The translations under genes and the position numbers were made by a program. Below are positions 42,775 to 52,739 of a DNA stretch of 64,000 nucleotides, piece after piece. The stretch spans positions 2,351,940 to 2,415,939 of the forward strand of contig OY282444.1 in the NCBI GenBank assembly GCA_958296125.1. The letters run 5' to 3'. Below the pieces are notes generated by a model. The model searched no databases. It had not been told where the DNA came from and saw nothing but the letters and a program-made list of their open reading frames with translations. Position 1 is the first letter of the stretch; each line of letters begins with the position of its first letter. This stretch comes from an uncultured Poribacteria bacterium. GTDB taxonomy: Bacteria > Poribacteria > WGA-4E > PCPOR2b.

Positions 42775-44385
42775 ATGAACCCCTCCCCAACCGAAACGGA
42801 CCGTAACTTTGATGCTTCGCAGAAGCCCTCGCTGCGCCATCTGCTTCAGGAGACAGATACATTCATCACCTGTGTGGAATTGGTAACCTCGCGTGGAACT
42901 ATCACCGAGCGCGATGGACGGCGGGTGTTGGAGTTGGCGCAAAAACTGGCAGACAATCCGCGTATACACGGCTTGAGTATTACCGACAATCCGGGCGGCA
43001 ACGCCATGATCGGGCCCGATACCTTGGGAAGACATCTCATCTCCCGCGGTCAGGAAGTGATTATCCACCTCTCTTGCAAAGACTGGAACCGCAATGCACT
43101 TCAGAGCCGGGCTTGGCAGCTCGCCAGTGAAGGGTTTAACAATATCCTAGCGTTATCGGGCGATTACCCAACTGATGGGTATCGGGGTCAAGCGAGCCCC
43201 GTCTTTGACACCGATTCGGTGGGTTTGTTAAGGATGTTCGCCGACATGAACGCCGGTATGACGGTGGGCACCGGGAAAAGATTGCAGGTGCTGGAAAGCA
43301 CCAATTTCTTATTGGGTGCGGTGGTCAACAACCACAAACGTTACGAACGCGAGGTCATGCCGCAATATTTCAAGCTAAAAAAGAAGATTGAGAACGGTGC
43401 GACCTTCATCATCAACCAAATTGGATACGATTCACGCAAACAGGATGAGCTGTTGAAGTATATGGCAACCCACGATTTACATGTGCCGGTGATTGGTAAC
43501 GTCTATGTCCTCAGCCGCACCGCCGCCCGTTTCTTCAACAAGGGTAACATCCCCGGTGTAACCGTAACCGACCAACTGCTTAATCTAATCGAAAAAGCGG
43601 CAAAATCAAAAGACAAGGGCAAAGCCTTCCTTTTGGAATTCGCTGCCAAGCAGTGCGCCATCGCCAAGGGATTGGGCTATCGAGGTGTATACCTAGGGGG
43701 TCATATACGTTACACAGATTACGAACGAATCCTAAAGATGGTAGACCGCTTTGGAGAGGACGATTGGAAGGATTTCGCCAAGGAAATTTGTTTCCACTAC
43801 CCCGATGAATTTTACTTTTTTGAGCCGAAACCGGAAACGGGGCTCAGTTCAACTGAGATTAATCGCGAGTATCTCTTTTCAAAACGACCGGAAGCCTTGA
43901 AAGCCGCCAAACAGAAAATCCCTTTGAGCTATAAAATTAACCGCATGGTGCACGACCAAGTTTTTGAAAAGGGAAGCCTAGGGTTCAGTATTGGGCAGCG
44001 AATTTCTCAGGCAATCGATGGGGCGGGCGAGGGTGTAAAGAAAGCCATGCACGGTGTGGAACAAGCGGTTAAGGTCCCTGCCTTTGATTGTCGTGACTGC
44101 GGCGACTGCTCATTGCCGGATATTGCGTATTTATGTCCCGAATCCCAGTGTGTGAAAAACCAGCGCAACGGACCGTGTGGCGGAACCGATCAGGGGAAAT
44201 GTGAAATCGGGGAGAAGGACTGCATCTGGGCACGGGCTTATGACCGTCTCAAAGCCTACAACGAAGAAGAAAAGATGCTGGATGGCCCGGCGATTTTCAA
44301 GGACGATGCCCTTAACAGCACGAGTGCTTGGGGCAATACTTTTCTGGAGCGAGACCATCACGCCCAGAAAAAATCTGATAGCTGA
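42775..44385 (+). CDS. metF: Methylenetetrahydrofolate reductase with MetV-type C-terminus
   Basis: A 536-residue fusion. The N-terminal TIM barrel (about 30-320) is MetF: ELVTSRGT, SITDNPGGN, ILALSGDYP, GATFIINQIGY. It reduces methylene-THF to methyl-THF or runs in reverse. Residues 430-500 hold the zinc- or iron-sulfur-type C-terminal domain with FDCRDCGDCSLPD and a CPES-C cluster ending NGPCGG, as in MetV. Such a fusion is typical of enzymes coupled to the Wood-Ljungdahl methyl branch or corrinoid pathways. The methyltransferase at 44458 follows. Confidence 0.92.
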   Translation: MNPSPTETDRNFDASQKPSLRHLLQETDTFITCVELVTSRGTITERDGRRVLELAQKLADNPRIHGLSITDNPGGNAMIGPDTLGRHLISRGQEVIIHLSCKDWNRNALQSRAWQLASEGFNNILALSGDYPTDGYRGQASPVFDTDSVGLLRMFADMNAGMTVGTGKRLQVLESTNFLLGAVVNNHKRYEREVMPQYFKLKKKIENGATFIINQIGYDSRKQDELLKYMATHDLHVPVIGNVYVLSRTAARFFNKGNIPGVTVTDQLLNLIEKAAKSKDKGKAFLLEFAAKQCAIAKGLGYRGVYLGGHIRYTDYERILKMVDRFGEDDWKDFAKEICFHYPDEFYFFEPKPETGLSSTEINREYLFSKRPEALKAAKQKIPLSYKINRMVHDQVFEKGSLGFSIGQRISQAIDGAGEGVKKAMHGVEQAVKVPAFDCRDCGDCSLPDIAYLCPESQCVKNQRNGPCGGTDQGKCEIGEKDCIWARAYDRLKAYNEEEKMLDGPAIFKDDALNSTSAWGNTFLERDHHAQKKSDS

Positions 44386-44457
44386 TGACGCGGTTGGATG
44401 CAAATTTTAATCGGCGAAACAGGTGTCATCCGTGCACAGCGTCACGAGGAGTTGACG

Positions 44458-45492
44458 ATGCAACTAAACGGTCAGGACTTTATCATTATTGGCGAAAATG
44501 TCCACACCACTCGCGTGGTCCGCCGAAAAGGAAAATTGGTTACGAACAACCCAGAAGGACTTGAATCCGTCCGCTATTTGGATACGAGCAAAAAACGCCG
44601 CTACCTTGTCATCCCCGAATCCATCAAGCAATCCCAAGAGTATGAGGAGGGGCGCGTCAAACACGTCATTATCGCAGTTCAGGCGGCAATGTCGGGTGAA
44701 GAACCCCACGCCAGCGAAGGGCTGGAGTATATACGCAAAATCGCCCAACGGCAGGTCAATGTCGGCACCGACTTCCTCGATGTCAATGTAGATGAAATTT
44801 CGTGGCGGCTTGAAGAGCAGAAGGAAGCCATGCGCTGGCTGGTGCAAGCCCTCCAGCAGATGTCTGATACACCTTTGTCCATTGACTCCTCTAACACCGA
44901 AATTATCGCAGCGGGGCTTGAAGTGTATGATAGTCGTGTCGGGCGGGCACTACTGAACTCCGCGTCACTGGAACGCCTTGAAGCGTTGGACATTGCTAAA
45001 CACTACAATACGAAGGTTATAGTGACAGCCGCCAGCGAATCTGGAATGCCGCAGAACCCCGAAGAGCGAGTCGCCAACGCCGCACGCATGATACAGGCGG
45101 CACGAGACAGAGGAATTGCAATCGGGGACATCTTCATTGACCCGTTGTTCTTCCCGATTGGAGTGGACACCGAGAACGGCAACCACGCTTTTGAAGCCAT
45201 CCGGCAGCTCCGCGAGAAGTATGGTCCCGACATCCATATCAGCGGAGGATTCAGCAATGTCTCTTTCCAAATGCCGTCCCGTCGTCTCATCAATGACGTT
45301 TTTATGATTCTCGCAGTTGAAGCCGGTGCGGATAGCGGGATTATCGATCCTGTGACCAATCATCCGCAAAAGGCACTCTCCGTTGACCGAACATCCAGAC
45401 CCTATCAACTGACCGAAGCCATGCTGCTGGGCAAAGATCGCTTCTGTAGAACATTCCTGCGTGCCTATCGTAAAGGAGAATTGGAAGGGTGA
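44458..45492 (+). CDS. Pterin-dependent methyltransferase (methyl-THF:corrinoid type)
   Basis: A 344-residue DHPS-fold TIM barrel. I start at the ATG at 44458 because GAGGAG precedes it; the frame is open to 44398. Motifs: FIIIGENVHTTR (pterin barrel start), FLDVNVDEISW, PLSIDSSNTEII, FIDPLFFPIG and GGFSNVSFQMPSR. The family moves methyl groups between tetrahydrofolate and corrinoid proteins (AcsE/MtgA/MetH). It links the corrinoid carrier at 36007 to the MetF fusion. Confidence 0.92.
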   Translation: MQLNGQDFIIIGENVHTTRVVRRKGKLVTNNPEGLESVRYLDTSKKRRYLVIPESIKQSQEYEEGRVKHVIIAVQAAMSGEEPHASEGLEYIRKIAQRQVNVGTDFLDVNVDEISWRLEEQKEAMRWLVQALQQMSDTPLSIDSSNTEIIAAGLEVYDSRVGRALLNSASLERLEALDIAKHYNTKVIVTAASESGMPQNPEERVANAARMIQAARDRGIAIGDIFIDPLFFPIGVDTENGNHAFEAIRQLREKYGPDIHISGGFSNVSFQMPSRRLINDVFMILAVEAGADSGIIDPVTNHPQKALSVDRTSRPYQLTEAMLLGKDRFCRTFLRAYRKGELEG

Positions 45493-45495
45493 ATC

Positions 45496-45771
45496 ATGGC
45501 AACCTATCAAATCCTATACTGGAAAGATATTCCGGCTCAGGTCAGAGTCTTTAAGGGAAGAAGGCCCGTTTCACATCCGATGCCGGATCGGTTTCAGACC
45601 GCAATCGATCGAGCGGCGATGGAAACGGGTTTAGCCGGAAGCGACGATTATCTCGATCAGTGGAAGTGGACCGAGAAGCTGGAGCGCCCCGGCGAGCCCG
45701 AGGCTGTTTTGAACGCACTTGTGCAGGAATTGGAAGCAGAATACACCGATAAGATACAACGGAAAAGGTAG
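45496..45771 (+). CDS. Small 'virulence factor' family protein linked to one-carbon genes
   Basis: A 91-residue soluble protein, ATG at 45496, 3 bp after the methyltransferase stop. It starts ATYQILYWKDIPAQVRVF and continues RPVSHPMPDRFQTAIDRAAM, matching the small 'virulence factor' family that is usually encoded next to MetF and corrinoid genes. The biochemical role is unknown; the context points to one-carbon metabolism. Confidence 0.75.
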   Translation: MATYQILYWKDIPAQVRVFKGRRPVSHPMPDRFQTAIDRAAMETGLAGSDDYLDQWKWTEKLERPGEPEAVLNALVQELEAEYTDKIQRKR

Positions 45772-45790
45772 AAAAACAGATCTTGTCTCC

Positions 45791-45826
45791 CCGAACCCAA
45801 TCCCAAGGGAGGACTTCGGCTTTTTT
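45791..45826 (+). terminator. Rho-independent terminator after the one-carbon genes
   Basis: CCGAA (45791-45795) and TTCGG (45815-45819) form the outer stem; TCCC/GGGA (45801-45810) forms an inner pair. Six T follow at 45821-45826. It suits the end of the transcript covering the MetF, methyltransferase and small protein genes. Confidence 0.6.
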
Positions 45827-45906
45827 AATTGAAATCCCTTTCACCTGAACCTCCCCGGCGATTAATCTCTACCCTATCCGAATCAAGATAATAGGAAGGA
45901 TGCCTT

Positions 45907-46968
45907 ATGCCCACATTCCAACCAGATACGCTGCGGCAAATCGGCTATGACCTCTTTAAAGCCGCTGGCTGCACAGTAGCAGACACTCGATCGGTTGTTG
46001 ACCACCTGATCGAATCTAACCTCTTCGGACACGATTCCCACGGTGCCATCCGTTTCTACGAATACGCCCGCGCCATACGAGATGGCAGATTCCAGCCCAC
46101 GGCAACGCCTGAAATTGTGAGTGACAATCCCTGTGCCGCGGTGGTCGATGCACACGGTGCGCTTGGGCAGGTTGGGGCGACCTTTGCAATGAACCTCGCA
46201 ATCGAAAAAGCAGGACAATACGGAACAGGCACCGTCGCATTGCGAAATACAAGTCATGTCGGACGGGCTGGTGCCTATCCTTTGATGGCGGCTCGAAACC
46301 AGATGCTAGGGACTGCTTTCGTCAATGCCGGTCATCTCGGCTATCAGATTGCTCCCTTTGGGGGCCTCGATGGTCGCCTAAGCACAAACCCAATCGCGTT
46401 CTCCGCCCCACGTCGGAAGGATGACCCACTATTAGTTGATATGACCACATCCGTGGTGGCTGAAGGCAAAATCCGCGTTGCAATCAATCAGGGGAAACAG
46501 GTGCCCGAAGGGTGGCTCATCGATTCACAGGGCAACCCGACCACCGACCCAAACGACTTCAGAGCCGATCCGCCGGGAGCCATCCTGCCGATGGGCGGCG
46601 TTGTGGCACACAAAGGTTACGGGCTTAGCTTTGTGGTGGAGCTCTTGGGTGGAACCCTCAGCGGCCAGGGGTGTGCTGCCGGTGACCGCACAATGGTCAG
46701 CAACGGTGTGCTCTTCACCGTTTATAGTATCGCCCACTTCACTAGTCTCGACACCTACTACGACGAGGTGGAGGCCCTCATTCGGCATGTCAAATCGAGC
46801 CGCCTTGCGCCGGGGTTTCAGGAGATTCTGAGTCCCGGTGAACCCGAATTCCGCAACGCTGAGCGAAAGAAGATTGAGGGTATTGAGATTGATGAGACAA
46901 CTTGGGCGGCTATCTGCGCGGAGGCACGTGCCTTCGGGCTCGATCCAGAACGTTGGGCAACGGAATAG
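45907..46968 (+). CDS. LDH2-family (YlbC/malate) dehydrogenase
   Basis: A 353-residue NAD(P)-dependent dehydrogenase of the unusual LDH2/MDH2 fold, not the Rossmann malate dehydrogenase. Visible signatures: FGHDSHG (about 44-50), VALRNTSHVGRAGAYPLMAA, STNPIAFSAP, VVDMTTSV-type segment, GGVVAHKGYGLSFVVELLGG. Members oxidise L-lactate, malate, ureidoglycolate or imino acids. AAGGATG precedes the ATG. Confidence 0.92.
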   Translation: MPTFQPDTLRQIGYDLFKAAGCTVADTRSVVDHLIESNLFGHDSHGAIRFYEYARAIRDGRFQPTATPEIVSDNPCAAVVDAHGALGQVGATFAMNLAIEKAGQYGTGTVALRNTSHVGRAGAYPLMAARNQMLGTAFVNAGHLGYQIAPFGGLDGRLSTNPIAFSAPRRKDDPLLVDMTTSVVAEGKIRVAINQGKQVPEGWLIDSQGNPTTDPNDFRADPPGAILPMGGVVAHKGYGLSFVVELLGGTLSGQGCAAGDRTMVSNGVLFTVYSIAHFTSLDTYYDEVEALIRHVKSSRLAPGFQEILSPGEPEFRNAERKKIEGIEIDETTWAAICAEARAFGLDPERWATE

Positions 46969-47057
46969 AAATTCCTCCTACTGGATCGGATAGATCGAGG
47001 GTGAAAGGAGTGAAACCGAAGTAGGATGATTTTTTTTGAAACATCAGGGGACTTTAG

Positions 47058-48056
47058 ATGAAGACATTTTTGGATAGATTGAAAGATCCCACTCCAATGA
47101 TTTATGACGGTGGGTTTGGATCACAGCTATTTACTGTGGGCATCACGTTGACAAACAGCACCCTCGCAAACGAATTGCACCCGGGAACGGTCATCGACAT
47201 CCATTCGGCCTATATTGAAGCGGGGGCTGATGCAATCGGAACGAACACCTTTGTCGCCTCGCCCCTGCACCTCGAAATGGCGGGAAAAGATGCATCCGAA
47301 GCTGAAGAGATTACGAGGCAGGCTGTGGGACACGCGAAAGCAGCCGTCGAGAGCAGTGGGAGGGATGTATACATTGCGGGTTCAGTCGGACCGTCGCCCG
47401 GTGCCATTGAAGCCGATAGCGGCGGCGTTGATTTTGGAATTGCCAATGAAACCGTCAGAGATGCCCATGAACGGGTGATGAATGCCTTAGCAGAAGGTGG
47501 GGTGGACTTTTTTTGTATTGAAACCATGTTCTCCGCAAAGGAAGCTGCAATCGCGGTTGATGTCGCGAGGAAAACGGGGGTTCCCATCGCTGTGAATATG
47601 ACCTACAAGTATACTCGGGATCGGCGGACAAAACAGATAATATACAAAACGGATTGGGGACATTCGGCTGAATCGCTCATTGAAATCCTAGCGGGCGGGG
47701 AATTCTCCAACGGAGACAATCTACTCGATCACATTCAAATCTTAGGGCTAAACTGTGGTGCAGAATCAAGGCGTGAGGAACATACGGGAATGCCCTATGC
47801 GATAAATGGAATCCAGCAGCTGCGGGAAGCGATGGCGGAGAAGGGGATTAACTCAAAACGGCTGATGGCTTATCCAAATGCGGGGATGGCACGTTTAGAC
47901 GAAAACCAACAGACATATTGGCCCCAAGGGCCGGGGGAGATGTCGCCTTACCTGCCAGAGTTGCTCAAGGAGGGGGCTTATCTAATCGGCGGCTGTTGTG
48001 GCACAAGCCCCGCGCACGTCAAGGCGTTTCGGGAGACTTTATCTCAGACGAGTTAG
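47058..48056 (+). CDS. Homocysteine S-methyltransferase family protein
   Basis: A 332-residue TIM-barrel zinc enzyme related to BHMT and the MetH N-terminal domain. It opens IYDGGFGSQL, has GTNTFVASP, GSVGPSPG, LGLNCGAES with the first Cys, and GGCCGTSPAH with the Cys pair. It transfers methyl groups to homocysteine or another thiol. AGGGGA precedes the ATG. Its position after the MetF fusion, methyltransferase and LDH2 genes suggests it works with the one-carbon module, perhaps as the methyl-acceptor step. Confidence 0.9.
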   Translation: MKTFLDRLKDPTPMIYDGGFGSQLFTVGITLTNSTLANELHPGTVIDIHSAYIEAGADAIGTNTFVASPLHLEMAGKDASEAEEITRQAVGHAKAAVESSGRDVYIAGSVGPSPGAIEADSGGVDFGIANETVRDAHERVMNALAEGGVDFFCIETMFSAKEAAIAVDVARKTGVPIAVNMTYKYTRDRRTKQIIYKTDWGHSAESLIEILAGGEFSNGDNLLDHIQILGLNCGAESRREEHTGMPYAINGIQQLREAMAEKGINSKRLMAYPNAGMARLDENQQTYWPQGPGEMSPYLPELLKEGAYLIGGCCGTSPAHVKAFRETLSQTS

Positions 48057-48084
48057 GGGTTTCCACATCTAAAGGAGTTTTTTG

Positions 48085-51000
48085 ATGAACGACCCACAAT
48101 ACACAACCGCCATCAAGGAAGCCCTAAACCGCTTCACCGCGGGGGATCTCGTCGAAAACGGCCGAAACCTGCTCAACACACTCGGCTATCGGAGTGAAAG
48201 GCGGCTAGCCCTTGAATCGAACACCGCCGAGGCGTTTATCGCCGCCTACGATCTGCAAGGGAAACTCAGTCGCGATAGAGCATTGACAGCAGAGTGGACC
48301 TCCATTGACCTGCTTTTCCAACTCAGAGGCGAGGACCTGACGCTCGCGGATACAACCGAATGGCTTTTCGATCCCAGCCAGACGCAGGTAGATAACACCA
48401 TCATCACATCTTACCTTTTCCTCGCGATTCGGTTGGAAGGCAACGATTACAACCGCACCCAACTGTCGCAGATTACCCGCGAAATCAACAAATTGTTCCT
48501 GATGCCCGCGATGCTGCTCTTTCAGCATGGCGAGACGCTCACGTTGTCAATTATCAATCGCCGTTTGCACGCATCCGACCCCTCCCGCGATGTCCTTGAA
48601 AAAGTAACCCTCATCAAGGATATTGATTTCAAGGACCCCCACCGCGCCCACATCGATATCCTATTCGATCTTGCCCTTGAACCGTTGAATCAAACGCACG
48701 GTGTCCACAACTTTGTCGAGCTGCATCGCGCTTGGGAAAAGACACTGGACACCGAAGAGCTCAACAAGAAATTCTACCGGGAGTTGTTCGCTTGGTTTGA
48801 ATGGGCGGTAACTGAGGGGGCGTTCCCGACAGACGAAAATCGCACCTTGAAGCCGGAGGAGCATATCATCCGCTTAATCACGCGCCTGCTATTCGTCTGG
48901 TTTATCAAAGAGAAGGGACTGATCGCCGATGAACTGTTTAGCGAGACGCAAATCGCCCCGTTGCTGAGAGACTACGACCACGACACCGGCGATTCCTACT
49001 ATCGCGCCGTGCTACAGAACCTGTTTTTTGCCACGTTGAACACCGAGATAGAGAAACGTCGGTTTAGCAAAGGCGGAAACACGGGGCATCGCAATTTCTC
49101 ACGGTATCGCTACGAGGCGCAGATAGCTGCCCCGGATAAGCTGCGGGAGCTGTTTGAACAAACGCCATTTATCAACGGGGGCCTGTTTGACTGCCTCGAC
49201 AGTGAGGAGGCGACGCGAGACGGTGGCTATCGGGTTGACTGCTTTTCCGATGAACACTACAAAAAGTTAAGCCTCCCCAACCGTCTCTTTTTTGATGCCG
49301 ATCGCGGTCTGATTCCCCTGCTGAAACACTACAAGTTCACCGTTGAGGAAAATACGCCGATAGAGCAGGAGGTCGCGTTGGATCCGGAGCTGCTCGGCAA
49401 GGTGTTTGAAAACCTACTCGCCGCGTATAACCCCGAAACCGGCGCAACGGCTCGGAAACAGACGGGGTCTTATTACACCCCACGCCCCATCGTGGACTAC
49501 ATGGTGGAGGAGGCGTTAGTCGCAGCACTGGCAGAGCGGGTCTCACCAACGGACGACGATGCGAAGTTTTGGGAGGAGCGGTTGCGCTATCTGTTCGATT
49601 ACGCAAAGGTGTTTGACGATGCGAGCGAATGGTTCGATAGTCGTGAAGCGGATGAGGTGGTGCGGACCATTTCAGAACTCAAGATACTGGATCCGGCGGT
49701 CGGTTCCGGTGCGTTTCCGATGGGGACCCTGCACAAATTGACCCTTGCCCTGCGGCGGCTTGACCCCGATAACGTCCGATGGGAGCAGCTACAGAAAGAA
49801 CGGGCCATCCAGCGAGCGGCGGCTGCGTTTGATACGAAGGATAGAGAGGCGCGCGACGAGGAGCTCACGGAAATTAGTCGAATTTTTGAAAATTATTCGG
49901 GCAACTTCGGGCGGAAGCTGTATCTCATCCACAACAGCATCTTCGGCTTGGACATTCAATCCATCGCCTGCCAAATCGCCAAACTCCGCTTCTTTATCTC
50001 GCTCGCCATTGAGCAGGAGCCGGATAGCACCGCAGACAATTTTGGGATTAAGCCGCTGCCGAATCTGGAGACACGGTTTATTGCGGCAAACACGCTAATC
50101 GGGCTCGAAGGGGAGCGAACCCTGACAAGCTCCAAAGCGAAAAATTTAGAGCGAGAATTGGCGGATAACCGCGAGCGATATTTTCACGCCACGACGCGCC
50201 GACAAAAACTTGGATGTAAGCGTAGGGATGAGGTATTGCGCGGAAAATTGGCGACAGAATTGAGGCATATCGGGATGCCCGCCGATGATGCGGAAAAAAT
50301 CGCCCACTGGGACCTATACGATCAGAACGCAAGTGCGGATTGGTTTGATCCGGAGTGGATGTTTGGTATTACGGACGGGTTTGATGTAGTGATTGGCAAT
50401 CCGCCGTATATTAAGGAATATACATTTAAGCACGCGTTCGATGGGCTTCGAGAGTCTCCTTACTATCAAGGTAAAATGGATATTTGGTATATGTTCGCCT
50501 GTAAGGGGCTGGATATGGTAAAAAATGGCGAAGGTTTAGTTACATTTATTGCTCAGAATAATTGGGTTACCAGCTATGGTGCTTCAAAGATGAGAAATAA
50601 GGTTATTAAAGATGCACAGATTTTAAGTCTGATAGATTTTGGTAGCTTCAAGATATTTGAGTCCGGTATACAAACAATGATAATGATTTTCAGAGAGAAT
50701 ACCGATTCTGACAGCTACTCATTTGATTATAGGCGACTCCATGGGCGGGACCTTAATATCAATGATGTTATATTACTTCTCAATAAGAGCAATAACAGTA
50801 AAGCAGAATACTTAACTCCGACGATTAACGAAGGTGAATACGCAGATCGGTCTTTAACATTTAGTAATCCTGAAGTTGAATTGGTTCTTAAGAAGATTTC
50901 ATCAAAAAGCAATTTTCGTCTAGATCCCAACAAGGAAGTTGCTCAAGGGATTGTCCCCAATCCAGACGTAGTTGGAACGTCGAATTTAAAAAAGATTCCA

Positions 51001-51744
51001 GAACATAAGGTGATAAAATACCAAATAAAAAAGGGGGATGGTGTTTTTGTCGTACCGAAAGACTTTTTCAAGCGATTAAACAATTATGAAAAAAACCTGC
51101 TTAAGCCTCTTTATGAACCTAGCGACTTAACCCGATACTTTATAAAAAAAGCGAATTCCAAGAAAATTATTTACATGACAAAGGCCAATGATGACAAACA
51201 AATACCAATTTTATCTGACCATCTAGAGAAATTTAGAGAGATAATGGACGCAAGAAGGGAAAACCAAAATGGACACCTCAATTACTATCACTTGCATTGG
51301 TCGAGAGATGAGAGTTTTTTCAAACCAGGTCCTAAAATTTTATCGATCCGAAAATGTACTAGGCCAACCTTTACATACACTGAGGAGAGCGCGTATGTAA
51401 TGATGGCTATAAACGTCATAAAATCAGTCCGATTAGCTACTAAGTATCTTGTAGGCCTGTTAAATTCCAAACTGATCACTTTCTGGTTAAAACATAGGGG
51501 GAAGATGCAAGGAACGAATTATCAAATTGACAAACAACCGCTATTATCAATCCCCTTAATTTCACCTTCGTTTGAACAAAAGGATTCGGTTGAAACTTTA
51601 GTGAATCAAATCCTTGATGCTAAGCGCACCGACCCGGACGTGGATGTATCCGCCCTTGAAAATGAGATTGACCAGTTGGTATACTTGTTATACAATTTGG
51701 CCCCTGAAGAAATCGCTATTGTAGAGGCGGCGGCAAATGTCTGA
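48085..51744 (+). CDS. Eco57I-like type IIG restriction-modification enzyme
   Basis: A 1219-residue single-chain enzyme. The start is the ATG at 48085 with AAAGGAG upstream. The N-terminus (1-430) holds a nuclease-like and helical region. The methyltransferase core has SYYTPRPIVDYMVEEA, motif I LDPAVGSGAF (about 534) and GNPPYI (about 770). From just after NPPY the DNA turns AT-rich: 21 of 60 GC in 51001-51060 against 35 of 60 in 49681-49740. This is the target-recognition half, so it appears to have been replaced by horizontal exchange. GC rises again in the last 50 codons. Confidence 0.85.
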   Translation: MNDPQYTTAIKEALNRFTAGDLVENGRNLLNTLGYRSERRLALESNTAEAFIAAYDLQGKLSRDRALTAEWTSIDLLFQLRGEDLTLADTTEWLFDPSQTQVDNTIITSYLFLAIRLEGNDYNRTQLSQITREINKLFLMPAMLLFQHGETLTLSIINRRLHASDPSRDVLEKVTLIKDIDFKDPHRAHIDILFDLALEPLNQTHGVHNFVELHRAWEKTLDTEELNKKFYRELFAWFEWAVTEGAFPTDENRTLKPEEHIIRLITRLLFVWFIKEKGLIADELFSETQIAPLLRDYDHDTGDSYYRAVLQNLFFATLNTEIEKRRFSKGGNTGHRNFSRYRYEAQIAAPDKLRELFEQTPFINGGLFDCLDSEEATRDGGYRVDCFSDEHYKKLSLPNRLFFDADRGLIPLLKHYKFTVEENTPIEQEVALDPELLGKVFENLLAAYNPETGATARKQTGSYYTPRPIVDYMVEEALVAALAERVSPTDDDAKFWEERLRYLFDYAKVFDDASEWFDSREADEVVRTISELKILDPAVGSGAFPMGTLHKLTLALRRLDPDNVRWEQLQKERAIQRAAAAFDTKDREARDEELTEISRIFENYSGNFGRKLYLIHNSIFGLDIQSIACQIAKLRFFISLAIEQEPDSTADNFGIKPLPNLETRFIAANTLIGLEGERTLTSSKAKNLERELADNRERYFHATTRRQKLGCKRRDEVLRGKLATELRHIGMPADDAEKIAHWDLYDQNASADWFDPEWMFGITDGFDVVIGNPPYIKEYTFKHAFDGLRESPYYQGKMDIWYMFACKGLDMVKNGEGLVTFIAQNNWVTSYGASKMRNKVIKDAQILSLIDFGSFKIFESGIQTMIMIFRENTDSDSYSFDYRRLHGRDLNINDVILLLNKSNNSKAEYLTPTINEGEYADRSLTFSNPEVELVLKKISSKSNFRLDPNKEVAQGIVPNPDVVGTSNLKKIPEHKVIKYQIKKGDGVFVVPKDFFKRLNNYEKNLLKPLYEPSDLTRYFIKKANSKKIIYMTKANDDKQIPILSDHLEKFREIMDARRENQNGHLNYYHLHWSRDESFFKPGPKILSIRKCTRPTFTYTEESAYVMMAINVIKSVRLATKYLVGLLNSKLITFWLKHRGKMQGTNYQIDKQPLLSIPLISPSFEQKDSVETLVNQILDAKRTDPDVDVSALENEIDQLVYLLYNLAPEEIAIVEAAANV

Positions 51745-51758
51745 ATCACCGAAGCAGG

Positions 51759-52739
51759 ATGGGCAAGACCATGCACGTAATCAGTCGGAAAGCATTACGC
51801 ACACTCTCCCGGTTCTGTTTGCTAACCCTTCTAATCCTTAGCGCAGCTACACTACATAGCGCAACTGAGGATGCCTGGGAAAGGCTCGACAGCGAACACT
51901 TCCAAATCTACTACCAACCCGACGAGACGCATCCTCAAGAAATCGCCAACATTGCCGAAGATTTCTATCCGCAGATCAACCGCCTGATTGATGGGATAGA
52001 GATGGGCAAGATTGAGATTTGGATGTGTCGGACCCAGCAGCAATTCCAAGCCGCCACCCATGCCCCCATCCAAGATTGGGCGGTCGGTTGCGCGTTCCCC
52101 CTCATCCGCCGCATTGTGATTCAGAACCCGCGTGTTATCATTGATCGAAAGTTTCAACTCTCCCAAGTCCTCCGTCACGAAATTGTGCACATCGCTTTTG
52201 GACAACGCACGAAATCCACGATTGGAGACATCCCCTTGTGGTTTATTGAGGGGATTGCGATCTACCTCTCCGGGGAGTGGGCACCCCATCGCCATGAGGT
52301 GATGTTTGAGCATATCCTATCGAGATCGATTATTCCGCTCGCGGAGCTAACGGAGCGGTTCCCAAGTGCCGAGAGAGGAGCCCAGTTGGCTTACGCGGAG
52401 AGTCTGAATGCGGTTGCATGGCTGGCAAAAATTGCAGGGGTTGAAAAGCTGTGGGAGGTTATTCATCTACTCGGTGAAGGAAACGATTTGAATACCGCGT
52501 ATGAGCGGGCAATCGGTTGGGATCTCGCCACATTTGACGCGGAATGGCAAGCCTCGCTCTCCCGGCGTTACTATTGGACGGCGATATTCTCAAGTTCGTA
52601 TCTTTTTTGGGGTAGCCTTGGGTTGGTATTTATTCTCGTGTATCTCCGATGCCAACAGCGCAACCGACGACGGCTCGCCGAACTAGATCGGCAGGAGTCA
52701 CAGGTGGATGCGTTTTTCAGGCAGGACAACCAAGGCTAA
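51759..52739 (+). CDS. Membrane-anchored gluzincin (peptidase MA-like) protein
   Basis: A 326-residue protein with an N-terminal signal/anchor (residues 10-33), a metallopeptidase domain with His-Glu-x-x-His (RHEIVHIAFG) and the downstream Glu in FIEGIAIYLSGE, and a C-terminal membrane helix near 275-300. The fold resembles peptidase MA gluzincins facing the periplasm. Start at 51759 or the ATG at 51771 (M5). The substrate is unknown. Confidence 0.82.
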   Translation: MGKTMHVISRKALRTLSRFCLLTLLILSAATLHSATEDAWERLDSEHFQIYYQPDETHPQEIANIAEDFYPQINRLIDGIEMGKIEIWMCRTQQQFQAATHAPIQDWAVGCAFPLIRRIVIQNPRVIIDRKFQLSQVLRHEIVHIAFGQRTKSTIGDIPLWFIEGIAIYLSGEWAPHRHEVMFEHILSRSIIPLAELTERFPSAERGAQLAYAESLNAVAWLAKIAGVEKLWEVIHLLGEGNDLNTAYERAIGWDLATFDAEWQASLSRRYYWTAIFSSSYLFWGSLGLVFILVYLRCQQRNRRRLAELDRQESQVDAFFRQDNQG

